Shown here piece after piece: positions 1 to 5,754 of a stretch of 6,547 bases of DNA. The position numbers and the translations under genes were made by a program. The notes below the pieces were generated by a model, which searched no databases, was not told the DNA's origin, and was given only the letters and a program-made list of their open reading frames with translations. This DNA comes from Pseudobdellovibrionaceae bacterium. GTDB taxonomy: Bacteria; Bdellovibrionota; Bdellovibrionia; Bdellovibrionales; UBA1609. The stretch is from contig JAPORL010000109.1 of NCBI GenBank assembly GCA_026712605.1, positions 1 through 6,547 on the forward strand, written 5' to 3'. Each line of letters opens with the position of its first letter. The first letter of the stretch is position 1.

Positions 1-561
1 ATGCTGAATATGAGTAAACAAAAAGCTAAAAACTTTTTGTCTTTTTTGTTTGGAGGTCGTGTTGCCGAAGAGCAAATTTTTAAAGATTTTACCAGTGGCG
101 CCAGTAATGATATTCAAAAAGCAACAGATTTAGCTCGTCGTATGGTTTGTGAATGGGGAATGAGCTCTAAGGTAGGACCTTTATTTTTAGGTCGTGGTAA
201 TGATCCTGTTTTTTTAGGAAAAACTTATAATGATAACACTGAGTATTCTGAAGATAGTGCTAAAAATGTAGATAGTGAAATTAAAAATTTTATACAAAAA
301 GCTTATGAAAAAGCTCAAAAAATTATTCAAGAAAAAATCACTCAGTTACATACAATGGCAGAAGCGCTTTTACGGTTTGAAACTATAGACTCTGAAGAGA
401 TAGATATGATTATGCACGGGAAAAATCTATCTGATTTAGAAAATTATCGTAAAACGGAAAATGAAAAGATCAATAAAGAAAGAAAGACCAGCGCAGATAA
501 AAAAAATAAATCTGAAGATGATCCTTTAGGTGGATCAGCTTTGCCTAGTCCTGTAGTATAG
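1..561 (+). CDS. ftsH: FtsH ATP-dependent zinc metalloprotease, C-terminal part (5' end outside window)
   Basis: C-terminal end of the membrane-anchored AAA+ protease that degrades misassembled membrane proteins and selected regulators. The 186 visible residues are the distal half of the M41 peptidase domain: GGRVAEE (residues 18-24) and TSGASNDIQKATDLARRMV (31-49), then GPLFLG and the helical block ending in ETIDSEEID. By alignment with E. coli FtsH from memory, D37 in the ASND motif is the third zinc ligand. The HEXXH motif and ATPase domain lie upstream of the window, so the ATG at base 1 is an internal Met codon, not the start. After the peptidase domain comes a Lys/Glu-rich tail (about residues 148-173) and a short GGSALPSPVV end, a low-complexity tail of the kind usual in FtsH. 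No obvious terminator hairpin follows. glmM begins 130 bases downstream. Confidence 0.94.
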   Translation: MLNMSKQKAKNFLSFLFGGRVAEEQIFKDFTSGASNDIQKATDLARRMVCEWGMSSKVGPLFLGRGNDPVFLGKTYNDNTEYSEDSAKNVDSEIKNFIQKAYEKAQKIIQEKITQLHTMAEALLRFETIDSEEIDMIMHGKNLSDLENYRKTENEKINKERKTSADKKNKSEDDPLGGSALPSPVV

Positions 562-668
562 TTAAAAATCTGTTTTTATGTGTTTAAAATTTCAATGATT
601 TAACTTTATAAAAGAGTTAGTTATTTTTATATAGAATCTTTTGTATTTTTATGATTTTTTATTAATTT

Positions 669-674
669 TATAGT
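669..674 (+). promoter_or_regulatory. Possible -10 box upstream of glmM
   Basis: TATAGT matches the sigma70 -10 consensus at five of six positions and would place transcription start near base 681, about 11 bases before the ATG at 692. No good -35 lies at standard spacing; TTGTAT at 641-646 is 22 bases away. The region is very AT-rich, so chance matches are expected. If real, the box would make the upstream TTG (674) unusable as a start, because the TTG overlaps it. Confidence 0.22.
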
Positions 675-691
675 TGTTAACAGTAAATGAT

Positions 692-2053
692 ATGATTTTA
701 GACGATAAAAAACTTTTTGGCACAGATGGGATAAGAGGAAAAGCGAATACTTATCCTATAACTCCTGAGATTGCTTTAAGGGTGGGACAGGCTCTTGGCG
801 CTTTGTTAAAAGAAAAATACCCTGAAGAAAAACAATATACAGTTTTAATAGGAAAAGACACTCGTTTGTCTGGTTATATGTTAGAGCAGGCTTTAGCCAG
901 TGGGCTTAATTCTATGGGGGTTTGGGTTCAGCTGACAGGACCTTTGCCTACTCCTGGAATTGGCTTCTTAGCTCAAAATATGCGTGTATCTGCAGGACTT
1001 GTTATATCAGCTTCTCATAATCCTTATTATGATAATGGAATAAAAATCTTTTTTAAAGACGGTTTTAAAATTTCTTCTAAAGAAGAAAAAACGATAGAAG
1101 AGATGGTTTTTTCTAAAGAGATAAAAGCAAATGGAGTAGAAGTAGGAAGAACCCGGCGGATAGTGGATGCCGCTGGTCGTTATATTGTTTTTGCTAAAAA
1201 TGCTTTTCCTAAAAATCAAAGTCTAAAAGGTTTGAAGATGGTTTTAGATTGCGCTAATGGTTCTGCTTACAAAGTGGCGCCAGCTATTTTTAGAGAATTG
1301 GGAGCTGAAGTCATTACTTTAGGCGATAAGCCTAATGGTTTTAATATCAATGAAGAGTCAGGAGCCTTATATCCTGAGAAAACCGCTGAGGTCGTTTTAA
1401 AGGAAGGAGCGCATGTAGGACTTAGTTTAGATGGAGATGGAGATCGTTTGATTATGGTAGATGAAAAAGGGAGAATTTTAAATGGAGATCCTATTTTAGG
1501 AATTTGCGCTATCTATTTAAAAAATCAAAAACAATTGAATCAAGGGAAAGTTGTTGTCACTCATCTTTCTAACAGTGGTTTGGATCAAAGCTTATCTTCC
1601 TATGGTATTTCTTTTATAAGAACAGATGTGGGAGATAGGAATGTGGTTAAAAAAATGAGAGAAGAAAATATTGATTTAGGAGGAGAGTCTTCGGGACATA
1701 TTATTTTTTTAAACCACAGCACAACAGGGGATGCTTGTATAGCGGGAATCAATGTATTAGCATGTATGAAAGAAACTCAAAAAAGCTTATCTAGTTTAAA
1801 AGATCAAATTCAGGAAAAGCCCCAAGTGAGCTTAAAGGTCAATGTCAAAGAAAAAGTAGAATTGTCTTCTATCCCTAATTACGATCAGCTTATTAAGGAT
1901 GTGAAAGAGAATCTATCTAATGAAGGGAGAGTATTGATTCGTTATTCAGGCACAGAGCCTCTTGTCCGCATTTTTGTAGAAGGCAATAAACAGGCTTTGA
2001 TTCAAGAGCAGGCTCAAAAAATACATGCTTTTTTAGAGAAACAGTTGTCTTAA
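692..2053 (+). CDS. glmM: Phosphoglucosamine mutase GlmM
   Basis: Cytoplasmic enzyme interconverting glucosamine-6-phosphate and glucosamine-1-phosphate, the step before GlmU in UDP-GlcNAc synthesis for peptidoglycan and lipopolysaccharide. The 453-residue product is close to the usual length of about 445. All four alpha-D-phosphohexomutase signatures are visible: KLFGTDGIRG at residues 7-16; the phosphoserine loop SASHNP with S108 as the phosphorylated serine; the metal loop DGDGDR at 247-252; the sugar-binding GGESSGH at 330-336; and the phosphate-binding RYSGTEPLVR at 417-426. I chose the ATG at 692 because KLFGTDGIRG normally sits within about ten residues of the N-terminus. An in-frame TTG at 674 would add six residues. 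Neither start has a Shine-Dalgarno. It follows ftsH on the same strand, as in many proteobacteria, but no folP lies between them. It converges on ung with a 12-base gap and no recognisable terminator. Confidence 0.96.
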   Translation: MILDDKKLFGTDGIRGKANTYPITPEIALRVGQALGALLKEKYPEEKQYTVLIGKDTRLSGYMLEQALASGLNSMGVWVQLTGPLPTPGIGFLAQNMRVSAGLVISASHNPYYDNGIKIFFKDGFKISSKEEKTIEEMVFSKEIKANGVEVGRTRRIVDAAGRYIVFAKNAFPKNQSLKGLKMVLDCANGSAYKVAPAIFRELGAEVITLGDKPNGFNINEESGALYPEKTAEVVLKEGAHVGLSLDGDGDRLIMVDEKGRILNGDPILGICAIYLKNQKQLNQGKVVVTHLSNSGLDQSLSSYGISFIRTDVGDRNVVKKMREENIDLGGESSGHIIFLNHSTTGDACIAGINVLACMKETQKSLSSLKDQIQEKPQVSLKVNVKEKVELSSIPNYDQLIKDVKENLSNEGRVLIRYSGTEPLVRIFVEGNKQALIQEQAQKIHAFLEKQLS

Positions 2054-2065
2054 AGCTTATAGTTT

Positions 2066-2752
2066 TTAATGTAAGTGTGCAGACCAATCAATTTCTTTTA
2101 TTCCTTTTGATTTTAGGTAACTATTGGTTTTAGAAAAATGTCTGCATCCAAAAAAACCTCTATCAGCGGAAAAAGGAGAGGGGTGAGGGGCTTTTAAAAC
2201 ACAATGCTTGTTTGTATCTACAATAGCTCCTTTTTCTCCAGCAAACTTTCCCCATAATAGAAAAACTAAGTGTTCTCTTTCTTTATTTAATAGATAAATG
2301 ATTTTGTCTGTAAATTCTTCCCAGCCTCTTCCTTTGTGTGAGCCCGCTTTACCAGCTTCTACGGTTAAGGTGTTATTTAAAAGCAGGACGCCTTGTTTAG
2401 CCCATTCTTTTAAAAAACCTTGAGAGGCAATAGGGACTTTTAAATCCTGATAAAGCTCTTTATAAATGTTTTCAAGTGAGGGAGGGACTTTTACTTTTGG
2501 CAAAACAGAAAAACAGAGACCATGGGCTTGTTGTGGTCCATGATAAGGATCTTGTCCTAAAATAACAACTTTGACTTGATCAAAAGGAGTGAGATCTAAA
2601 GCAGAAAAATATTCTGAACCTTTGGGATAAATTCTTTTGTTCTTCTTTTTTTCTTCCATTAAAAACAGTTTTAAATTTTGCATGTAGCTTTTTTGGAATT
2701 CTCCAGCTAGATGCTTTTTCCAAGAGGCTTCTAATTGAATGGAATCAGACAT
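2066..2752 (-). CDS. ung: Uracil-DNA glycosylase, family 1
   Basis: Removes uracil from DNA as the first step of base excision repair. The 228 residues match the family length. The water-activating motif GQDPYH is at residues 66-71, with D68 the catalytic aspartate. F81 in GLCFS is the uracil-stacking aromatic. LLLNNTLTV (123-131) supplies N126 for uracil recognition. HPSPFSA (190-196) supplies the catalytic H190. The DNA-intercalation position, Leu in E. coli (HPSPLSA), is Phe here (F194). The ATG at 2752 gives a normal N-terminus; only a weak A-rich stretch precedes it, with no clear Shine-Dalgarno. The gene converges with glmM, whose stop is 12 bases from this stop, and diverges from a second DNA glycosylase gene across a repeat-bearing intergenic region. 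It appears to be transcribed alone. Confidence 0.97.
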   Translation of the reverse strand: MSDSIQLEASWKKHLAGEFQKSYMQNLKLFLMEEKKKNKRIYPKGSEYFSALDLTPFDQVKVVILGQDPYHGPQQAHGLCFSVLPKVKVPPSLENIYKELYQDLKVPIASQGFLKEWAKQGVLLLNNTLTVEAGKAGSHKGRGWEEFTDKIIYLLNKEREHLVFLLWGKFAGEKGAIVDTNKHCVLKAPHPSPFSADRGFFGCRHFSKTNSYLKSKGIKEIDWSAHLH

Positions 2753-2775
2753 TTTAAATTTTCTTTATTTTTTTA

Positions 2776-2802
2776 GTTATAAAATTTGATTTCAGTTGGC
2801 AA
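2776..2802 (-). promoter_or_regulatory. Possible ung promoter
   Basis: On the minus strand, TTGCCA (2802-2797, five of six to the -35 consensus) is followed after 15 bases by TATAAC (2781-2776, five of six to the -10 consensus). Start would be near 2769, giving a leader of roughly 17 bases. The spacer is shorter than the preferred 17, so this is a moderate match in an AT-rich background. Confidence 0.35.
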
Positions 2803-2840
2803 GAGTATTTTTAAAAAACGAGATAATAAAAGCTTGTAAT

Positions 2841-2880
2841 ATACGAAGTTCAAGTCTGAACTCCATTTTGAACTTTGTAT
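2841..2880. repeat. Hairpin A of the intergenic repeat
   Basis: Thirteen-base arms 2841-2853 and 2868-2880 pair throughout except for one G:T position (2845/2876), around a 14-base loop. An alternative, shorter hairpin, AGTTCA/TGAACT (2847-2852 with 2857-2862, loop AGTC), shares the left arm, so two mutually exclusive folds are possible. It is flanked by AAGCTT sites at 2830-2835 and 2884-2889. It is AT-rich and no T-run follows, so it does not look like a terminator. Confidence 0.7.
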
Positions 2881-2889
2881 GAAAAGCTT
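2848..2889 (-). repeat. Dispersed palindromic repeat, copy 1
   Basis: A 42-base unit matching 2955-2996 in direct orientation at about 35 positions with two one-base gaps. Shared blocks are GTTCAA, GAACTC, TTTTGA, CTTTGTAT and the terminal AAAGCTT. Its distal half plus the next bases (2867-2898) also matches 5755-5786 in inverted orientation at 30 of 32 positions. This is direct sequence similarity among three intergenic sites; function is unknown. The minus strand is used here only as the reference orientation. Confidence 0.8.
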
Positions 2890-2996
2890 ATAAGATACAA
2901 ATCTCAAGAACTCGGACATGCGTTTTGCTACATAGCGACCTTCAGTCGCTATGTGTTCAAATCCGAACTCGTTTTGAGCTTTGTATCTTAAAGCTT
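2884..2996. repeat. Large nested hairpin B (113 bases)
   Basis: An extended inverted repeat. The outermost AAGCTT (2884-2889) pairs with AAGCTT (2991-2996). After one bulged A, TAAGATACAAA (2891-2901) pairs perfectly with 2980-2990. CTCAA (2903-2907) then pairs with TTGAG (2974-2978), and TCGGA (2912-2916) with TCCGA (2962-2966). The tip is a perfect 10-bp hairpin, ACATAGCGAC (2930-2939) with 2945-2954 around CTTCA. The tip is visibly richer in GC than its surroundings. It could act as a structured RNA, a cruciform or a REP-like element. With flanking AT-rich DNA, it and hairpin A are what the 355-base ung-aag gap holds; no credible gene is seen there. Confidence 0.75.
2955..2996 (-). repeat. 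Dispersed palindromic repeat, copy 2
   Basis: Second direct copy of the unit at 2848-2889, offset by 107 bases, and forming the right arm of the large hairpin 2884-2996. Relative to copy 1 it differs mainly at GTC/ATC, CCA/CG and GAA/CTT just before the terminal AAAGCTT. The changes preserve pairing with the left arm at 2891-2907, which suggests that the palindrome rather than the primary sequence is what is maintained. That last point is inference. Confidence 0.78.
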
Positions 2997-3068
2997 TTAA
3001 ATTAAAACTTATTTATGTGAAATTAATTCCTGAAAATTTATGTTTAATTGATTCTATTTGAACTCAGC

Positions 3069-3098
3069 TTGACGAAAAGCTTTAATATTTTGTGTAAT
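3069..3098 (+). promoter_or_regulatory. Putative promoter of the 3-methyladenine glycosylase gene
   Basis: TTGACG (3069-3074) and TGTAAT (3093-3098) are separated by 18 bases, each five of six to consensus. Start is predicted near 3105, three bases before the GTG at 3108. The promoter therefore supports that start over the upstream TTG codons at 3048, 3069 and 3090, all of which lie before the predicted transcript. Confidence 0.42.
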
Positions 3099-3107
3099 AG
3101 ATTTTCT

Positions 3108-3710
3108 GTGAATGTTTTATCTCAAAGTTTTTTTAAGCAAGACACTATTAAAGTGGCAGAACAGCTTTTGGGTTGTTATTTAGCAAGACGAATCAAAGGC
3201 AGAGAATTAGTAGGGCGGATTGTGGAAACAGAAGCTTACTTAGGTTTAAAAGACCCTTGTTGTCATAGTTTTGGCGGTCTTTATACAGATAGAACTCAAA
3301 CTATGTATTTACCGGGAGCCTATAGCTATGTTTATTTTACTTATGGAATGTACCATTGTTTTAATGTTGTAACGAGAAGTAAAAAAGAGCCTGAAGCGAT
3401 TTTAATTAGAGCCTTAGAGCCTATAACAGGAATTAAAGAGATGCAAAAAAACAGAGGTAAAGAGAAAAAACAGGATTTATGTTCAGGACCAGGAAAACTG
3501 TGTCAGGCTTTTCAAATTGATAAAAGATTAAATGGTAAAAATTTAAGTCAAAAAGGAGAAATTTATATCTATGCCGGTCAACAAATAGAAGAGCTTGAAG
3601 CAGATAGTCGTGTGGGGCTCCCCCTTCATAAAGACTCCGCTTATTGGTTTTTAAGATTTTATGCCAAAAATAATCCTTATGTTTCGGTCAAAAAAAATCA
3701 AATTTCTTAA
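3108..3710 (+). CDS. aag: DNA-3-methyladenine glycosylase, AAG/MPG family
   Basis: Excises alkylated purines such as 3-methyladenine, and probably hypoxanthine, to start base excision repair. The 200 residues match the family. Visible signatures: SFFKQDTIKVAEQLLG near the N-terminus; GRIVETEAYLG (36-46), with E42 and Y44 matching the human catalytic E125 and Y127; H53 (human H136); YVYFTYGMYHCFNVV with N86; ILIRALEP (98-105) with R101 (human R182); and CSGPGKL. There is no in-frame ATG before the conserved region. GTG at 3108 leaves a short natural N-terminus; in-frame TTGs at 3048, 3069 and 3090 would add up to 20 residues that do not look like the family. No Shine-Dalgarno precedes any of these. 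The gene is divergent from ung, so two glycosylases of one pathway flank the repeat region. It is followed by tolB after 54 bases that appear to hold a separate promoter. Confidence 0.93.
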   Translation: MNVLSQSFFKQDTIKVAEQLLGCYLARRIKGRELVGRIVETEAYLGLKDPCCHSFGGLYTDRTQTMYLPGAYSYVYFTYGMYHCFNVVTRSKKEPEAILIRALEPITGIKEMQKNRGKEKKQDLCSGPGKLCQAFQIDKRLNGKNLSQKGEIYIYAGQQIEELEADSRVGLPLHKDSAYWFLRFYAKNNPYVSVKKNQIS

Positions 3711-3728
3711 ATGTTTGAATTTCAAAAT

Positions 3729-3758
3729 TTGACAGAAAGCTTTATTATGGCTTAGTTT
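3729..3758 (+). promoter_or_regulatory. Putative tolB promoter, leaderless type
   Basis: A perfect TTGACA (3729-3734) lies 36 bases before the tolB ATG. At 18-base spacing, TAGTTT (3753-3758) is a poor -10 that keeps the first two and last consensus bases. Transcription would start at about 3765, the A of the ATG. TATACT (3758-3763) is a better hexamer, but its spacer would be 23 bases and its start would fall inside the gene. Confidence 0.38.
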
Positions 3759-3764
3759 ATACTT

Positions 3765-5126
3765 ATGAGGTTTCTTTTTTGTTTTGCTTTTTTATTTTCT
3801 ATTTCCGCCCATGCTAGAATCTACATCAATGTTGGCGCGCCTGAAAATATCAAAAAAAGCATTATTGCTTTATCTGAGTTTCGTTTAAAAGCAGAAACTT
3901 CCGATAAAAAGAGTTTATCTATTGGTGAGAAAATGACTGAAAGATTAAATAAGAATTTAAAGTTTTCTTCTTATTTTAATGTCTTATCTTCTAAAGCTTT
4001 TATTGAAAATCCTAATTTATTAGAGCCTGTCCCTTATCTTAAAAACTCTAAGGGATTTCGTTGGCAAAACTGGAAACTATCAGGCGCGGACTTTCTCTTT
4101 TTTGCTGATTATTCTATCAGTGATGAAAATTTATTGATAGATGTTTATTTTTATAATGTGAACTCACAAAAAAGAATATTAAAAAAAAATTATAAAGGAG
4201 CGCAATTTCAGAGTCTTAAAATTATTGATAAAATTTCTAATGATATTGTAAAAAAATTGAGTGGAAGAGAAGGCATTTTTGAAACAAAAATTATAGCTGT
4301 TCGGAGTATGGATTCGGTTAAAAAAGAAATTTTTGTAATGGATTGGAATGGTGAAAGAAAAAAACGGATCACTTATCATCGTTCCATTGTTCTTTCACCT
4401 TCTTGGTCAACTAAAGGCTCACAAATTGTTTACAGCGCTTTTATGTATAATAAAAAAATTAAAACTCGTGTGGCGGCTTTGTTTTTATATAACTTTAAAA
4501 CAAATAAAGCGAAGGTGCTATCTGCAGAGCGTGGAGCAAACTTAGGCTCTGAATTTTTCCCCCAAGATAGAGAGCTTTTAGTGACATTAGGAAGAGGAAG
4601 AGGACAGCTTGATATTTTTAAATTCAATTTGAGAACTTTTAAATTGTTTCCTTTAACTCAAGGTCCGAGAGGCGTTATAAATGTAGAGCCTAGTATTCAT
4701 AACCGAAATAGGCGAGTGGCCTTTTCTTCGGATAGAAATGGAAAAACTATGATTTATACTATGAACTCTAGAGGTAGAGATTTAAAACAGCTCACCTATG
4801 CGGGACACTATAACTCCAATCCAGACTGGCATCCTTATAAAAATGAAATTGTTTTTTCAGGCATGTCTCAAGGACGGATGGATTTATTTAAAATATCTAG
4901 TCAAGGAACGGGCTTAAAAAGATTAACTAGCTTAAGAAGAGACAATGGCTCTTGGGCAAATTGTGAATCGCCTAGCTTTTCGCCCGATGGACGCTTTGTG
5001 GTTTTTAGCTCTGATATTTCAGGAACTTATCAGCTTTATATTATGAATTTAGATGATCTATCTATAGAGCGAATCACATTTGATCGCCACAATTACAAAT
5101 CCCCTAAATGGTCTCCTTATTTGTAG
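3765..5126 (+). CDS. tolB: TolB, periplasmic component of the Tol-Pal system
   Basis: Periplasmic beta-propeller protein that works with TolA and the lipoprotein Pal in outer-membrane constriction and integrity. The 453 residues are slightly longer than E. coli TolB (about 430). Residues 1-17 are a signal peptide with a hydrophobic Phe/Leu core and an AHA cleavage site before R18. The N-terminal mixed domain runs to about residue 165. The rest is the WD40-like/PD40 propeller: repeated blades with LSPSWS, PSIHNRNRRVAFSSDRNG, NPDWHP and SPSFSPDGRFVVFSSD, ending in SPKWSPYL. The start is fixed, since a TAG in frame lies 12 bases upstream and no other start codon intervenes. No Shine-Dalgarno is present, consistent with a leaderless transcript. 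Unusually, neither pal nor tolA is adjacent: a DNA glycosylase gene precedes it and a toxin-antitoxin locus follows. Confidence 0.94.
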   Translation: MRFLFCFAFLFSISAHARIYINVGAPENIKKSIIALSEFRLKAETSDKKSLSIGEKMTERLNKNLKFSSYFNVLSSKAFIENPNLLEPVPYLKNSKGFRWQNWKLSGADFLFFADYSISDENLLIDVYFYNVNSQKRILKKNYKGAQFQSLKIIDKISNDIVKKLSGREGIFETKIIAVRSMDSVKKEIFVMDWNGERKKRITYHRSIVLSPSWSTKGSQIVYSAFMYNKKIKTRVAALFLYNFKTNKAKVLSAERGANLGSEFFPQDRELLVTLGRGRGQLDIFKFNLRTFKLFPLTQGPRGVINVEPSIHNRNRRVAFSSDRNGKTMIYTMNSRGRDLKQLTYAGHYNSNPDWHPYKNEIVFSGMSQGRMDLFKISSQGTGLKRLTSLRRDNGSWANCESPSFSPDGRFVVFSSDISGTYQLYIMNLDDLSIERITFDRHNYKSPKWSPYL

Positions 5127-5138
5127 AATATTTATTAT

Positions 5139-5168
5139 TTGACAAAAAAGAGCTTTTCAGTATATACT
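5139..5168 (+). promoter_or_regulatory. Promoter of the brnT-brnA locus
   Basis: TTGACA (5139-5144, perfect) and TATACT (5163-5168, five of six) with an 18-base spacer. Predicted start is at about 5175, one base before the toxin ATG, so the mRNA would be effectively leaderless. A 20-bp palindrome covers the -10 box. Confidence 0.62.
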
Positions 5169-5173
5169 GAAAA
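5154..5173. promoter_or_regulatory. Palindromic operator of the toxin-antitoxin locus
   Basis: A perfect 20-bp palindrome with half-site TTTTCAGTAT, centred between 5163 and 5164 and overlapping the -10 box at 5163-5168. Type II antitoxins with ribbon-helix-helix domains, BrnA among them, are known to repress their own promoters by binding such dyads. Assigning this one to the BrnA-like protein encoded downstream is inference from position and symmetry. Confidence 0.68.
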
Positions 5174-5175
5174 AT

Positions 5176-5470
5176 ATGCAGTTTGAGTGGGACGAACATA
5201 AGGCTGTCAGTAATTTTAAAAAACATAAAGTCAGATTTGAGATAGCTATTACTGTATTTGATGATCCTTATGCTCTTATAGCTCCCGATGAAAAACACTC
5301 TACTGGTAAAGAAAAAAGAGACTGGATTATCGGCGAATCGGATAAAGGTATTTTAGTGATCGTTTTTACTAAAAAGAATACAAGGAACTATATACCGTAT
5401 AATTAGTGCTCGTCAAGCAAATAAAAAGGAAAGGAGACTTTATGAAGAATATAAAAAACTTCCCTTTTGA
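5176..5470 (+). pseudogene. brnT: BrnT-family ribonuclease toxin, frameshifted
   Basis: BrnT toxins are small RelE-fold ribonucleases neutralised by BrnA. The first frame gives 76 residues, opening with the family-like FEWDEHKAVSNFKKHKVRFE and continuing VFDDP, then IGESDKGILVIVFT, and stops at TAG 5404-5406. The expected C-terminal block is absent from that frame but present one base over: RIISARQANKKERRLYEEY, ending at TGA 5468-5470. Dropping one A from the A5 run at 5371-5375 joins the two parts into a continuous 97-residue protein of normal family length. As sequenced, the toxin therefore loses its conserved end and is probably inactive. A sequencing error or programmed frameshifting cannot be excluded. 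The ATG at 5176 lies directly after the predicted transcription start and has no Shine-Dalgarno. The restored frame overlaps the antitoxin gene by 29 bases, as expected for a coupled pair. Confidence 0.82.
5431..5436 (+). promoter_or_regulatory. Ribosome binding site of the antitoxin gene
   Basis: AAGGAG lies five bases before the ATG at 5442. It is the only strong Shine-Dalgarno seen before any start in this window. It decides the antitoxin start over the TTG at 5406, which has no such signal. Confidence 0.8.
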
Positions 5471-5711
5471 AAAATCAAGAAGGATTACTTTAAGAGAGAC
5501 AATATCGGCAAAAAAAGCTATTGAAAAAAAGACGGGAGTAAAGCGTCGTCTTCGTGGAAGACCTGTTAAAGGAGCGCTCAAATATGTGCCGACTTCTATT
5601 AGATTGCATCCTAAAGTTTTAAGCTGGGCAAAAAGTGAAGCAAAAAAAAGAGGTATAGGATACCAAACAGTTATCAATGAATCTTTAATTAAAAAAATCT
5701 CTACAAGCTGA
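5442..5711 (+). CDS. brnA: BrnA-like ribbon-helix-helix antitoxin
   Basis: Likely antitoxin of the preceding BrnT-like toxin, and also the probable DNA-binding repressor of the locus. The product is 89 residues and very basic. The N-terminal half, with RRITLRETISAKKAIEKK and RRLRGRP, is charged and probably flexible, the usual toxin-contacting side. Residues 48-88 look like a CopG/MetJ-type ribbon-helix-helix: the strand YVPTSIRL, then helix HPKVLSWAKSEAKKRG, then GYQTVINESLIKKI. The GYQT-IN pattern is typical of BrnA/DUF4415 proteins. The ATG at 5442 is chosen for its Shine-Dalgarno; a TTG at 5406 in frame would add 12 residues that overlap toxin coding sequence. The gene is intact although the toxin is frameshifted. 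It could equally be called a CopG-family antitoxin, which shares this fold. Confidence 0.83.
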   Translation: MKNIKNFPFEKSRRITLRETISAKKAIEKKTGVKRRLRGRPVKGALKYVPTSIRLHPKVLSWAKSEAKKRGIGYQTVINESLIKKISTS

Positions 5712-5754
5712 TTTTTTAAAATTTGTATAAAAAAGCTTATTTATTCTTATTTAA

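Noticed and set aside
674..691. TTG start for glmM six codons upstream of the chosen ATG
   Set aside because: No Shine-Dalgarno, overlaps a -10-like box, and lengthens the N-terminus beyond the usual position of KLFGTDGIRG.
1007..1219. Minus-strand 70-codon frame inside glmM
   Set aside because: Low-complexity Phe/Ile/Tyr-rich translation antisense to a well-conserved gene. The same applies to the short antisense frames within tolB (4179-4379 and 4430-4627).
2051..2068. Bidirectional terminator between glmM and ung
   Set aside because: The 12-base gap holds only an AAGCTT palindrome and a few Ts, with no stable stem.
2950..2975. GTTCAAATCC resembling a tRNA T-loop
   Set aside because: The flanking bases do not form a five-base T-stem, and there is no acceptor, D or anticodon arm in the right places.
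2841..2996. CRISPR-like array
   Set aside because: Only two imperfect copies, each part of a palindrome, with unequal hairpin sequence between them and no cas genes nearby.
2773..3012. Minus-strand open frame of about 79 codons across the ung-aag intergenic region, with one ATG giving 48 residues
   Set aside because: It consists almost entirely of the palindromic repeat, has no Shine-Dalgarno, and its composition is explained by the repeat. The copy near trmD does not keep a comparable full frame.
3048..3107. Upstream TTG starts for the 3-methyladenine glycosylase
   Set aside because: The added residues are not family-like, no ribosome site precedes them, and the predicted promoter lies inside this stretch.
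5369..5677. Minus-strand 102-codon frame opposite the antitoxin gene
   Set aside because: It mirrors the coding sequence of the toxin-antitoxin genes, which have clear family features, and has no recognisable motif or ribosome site.
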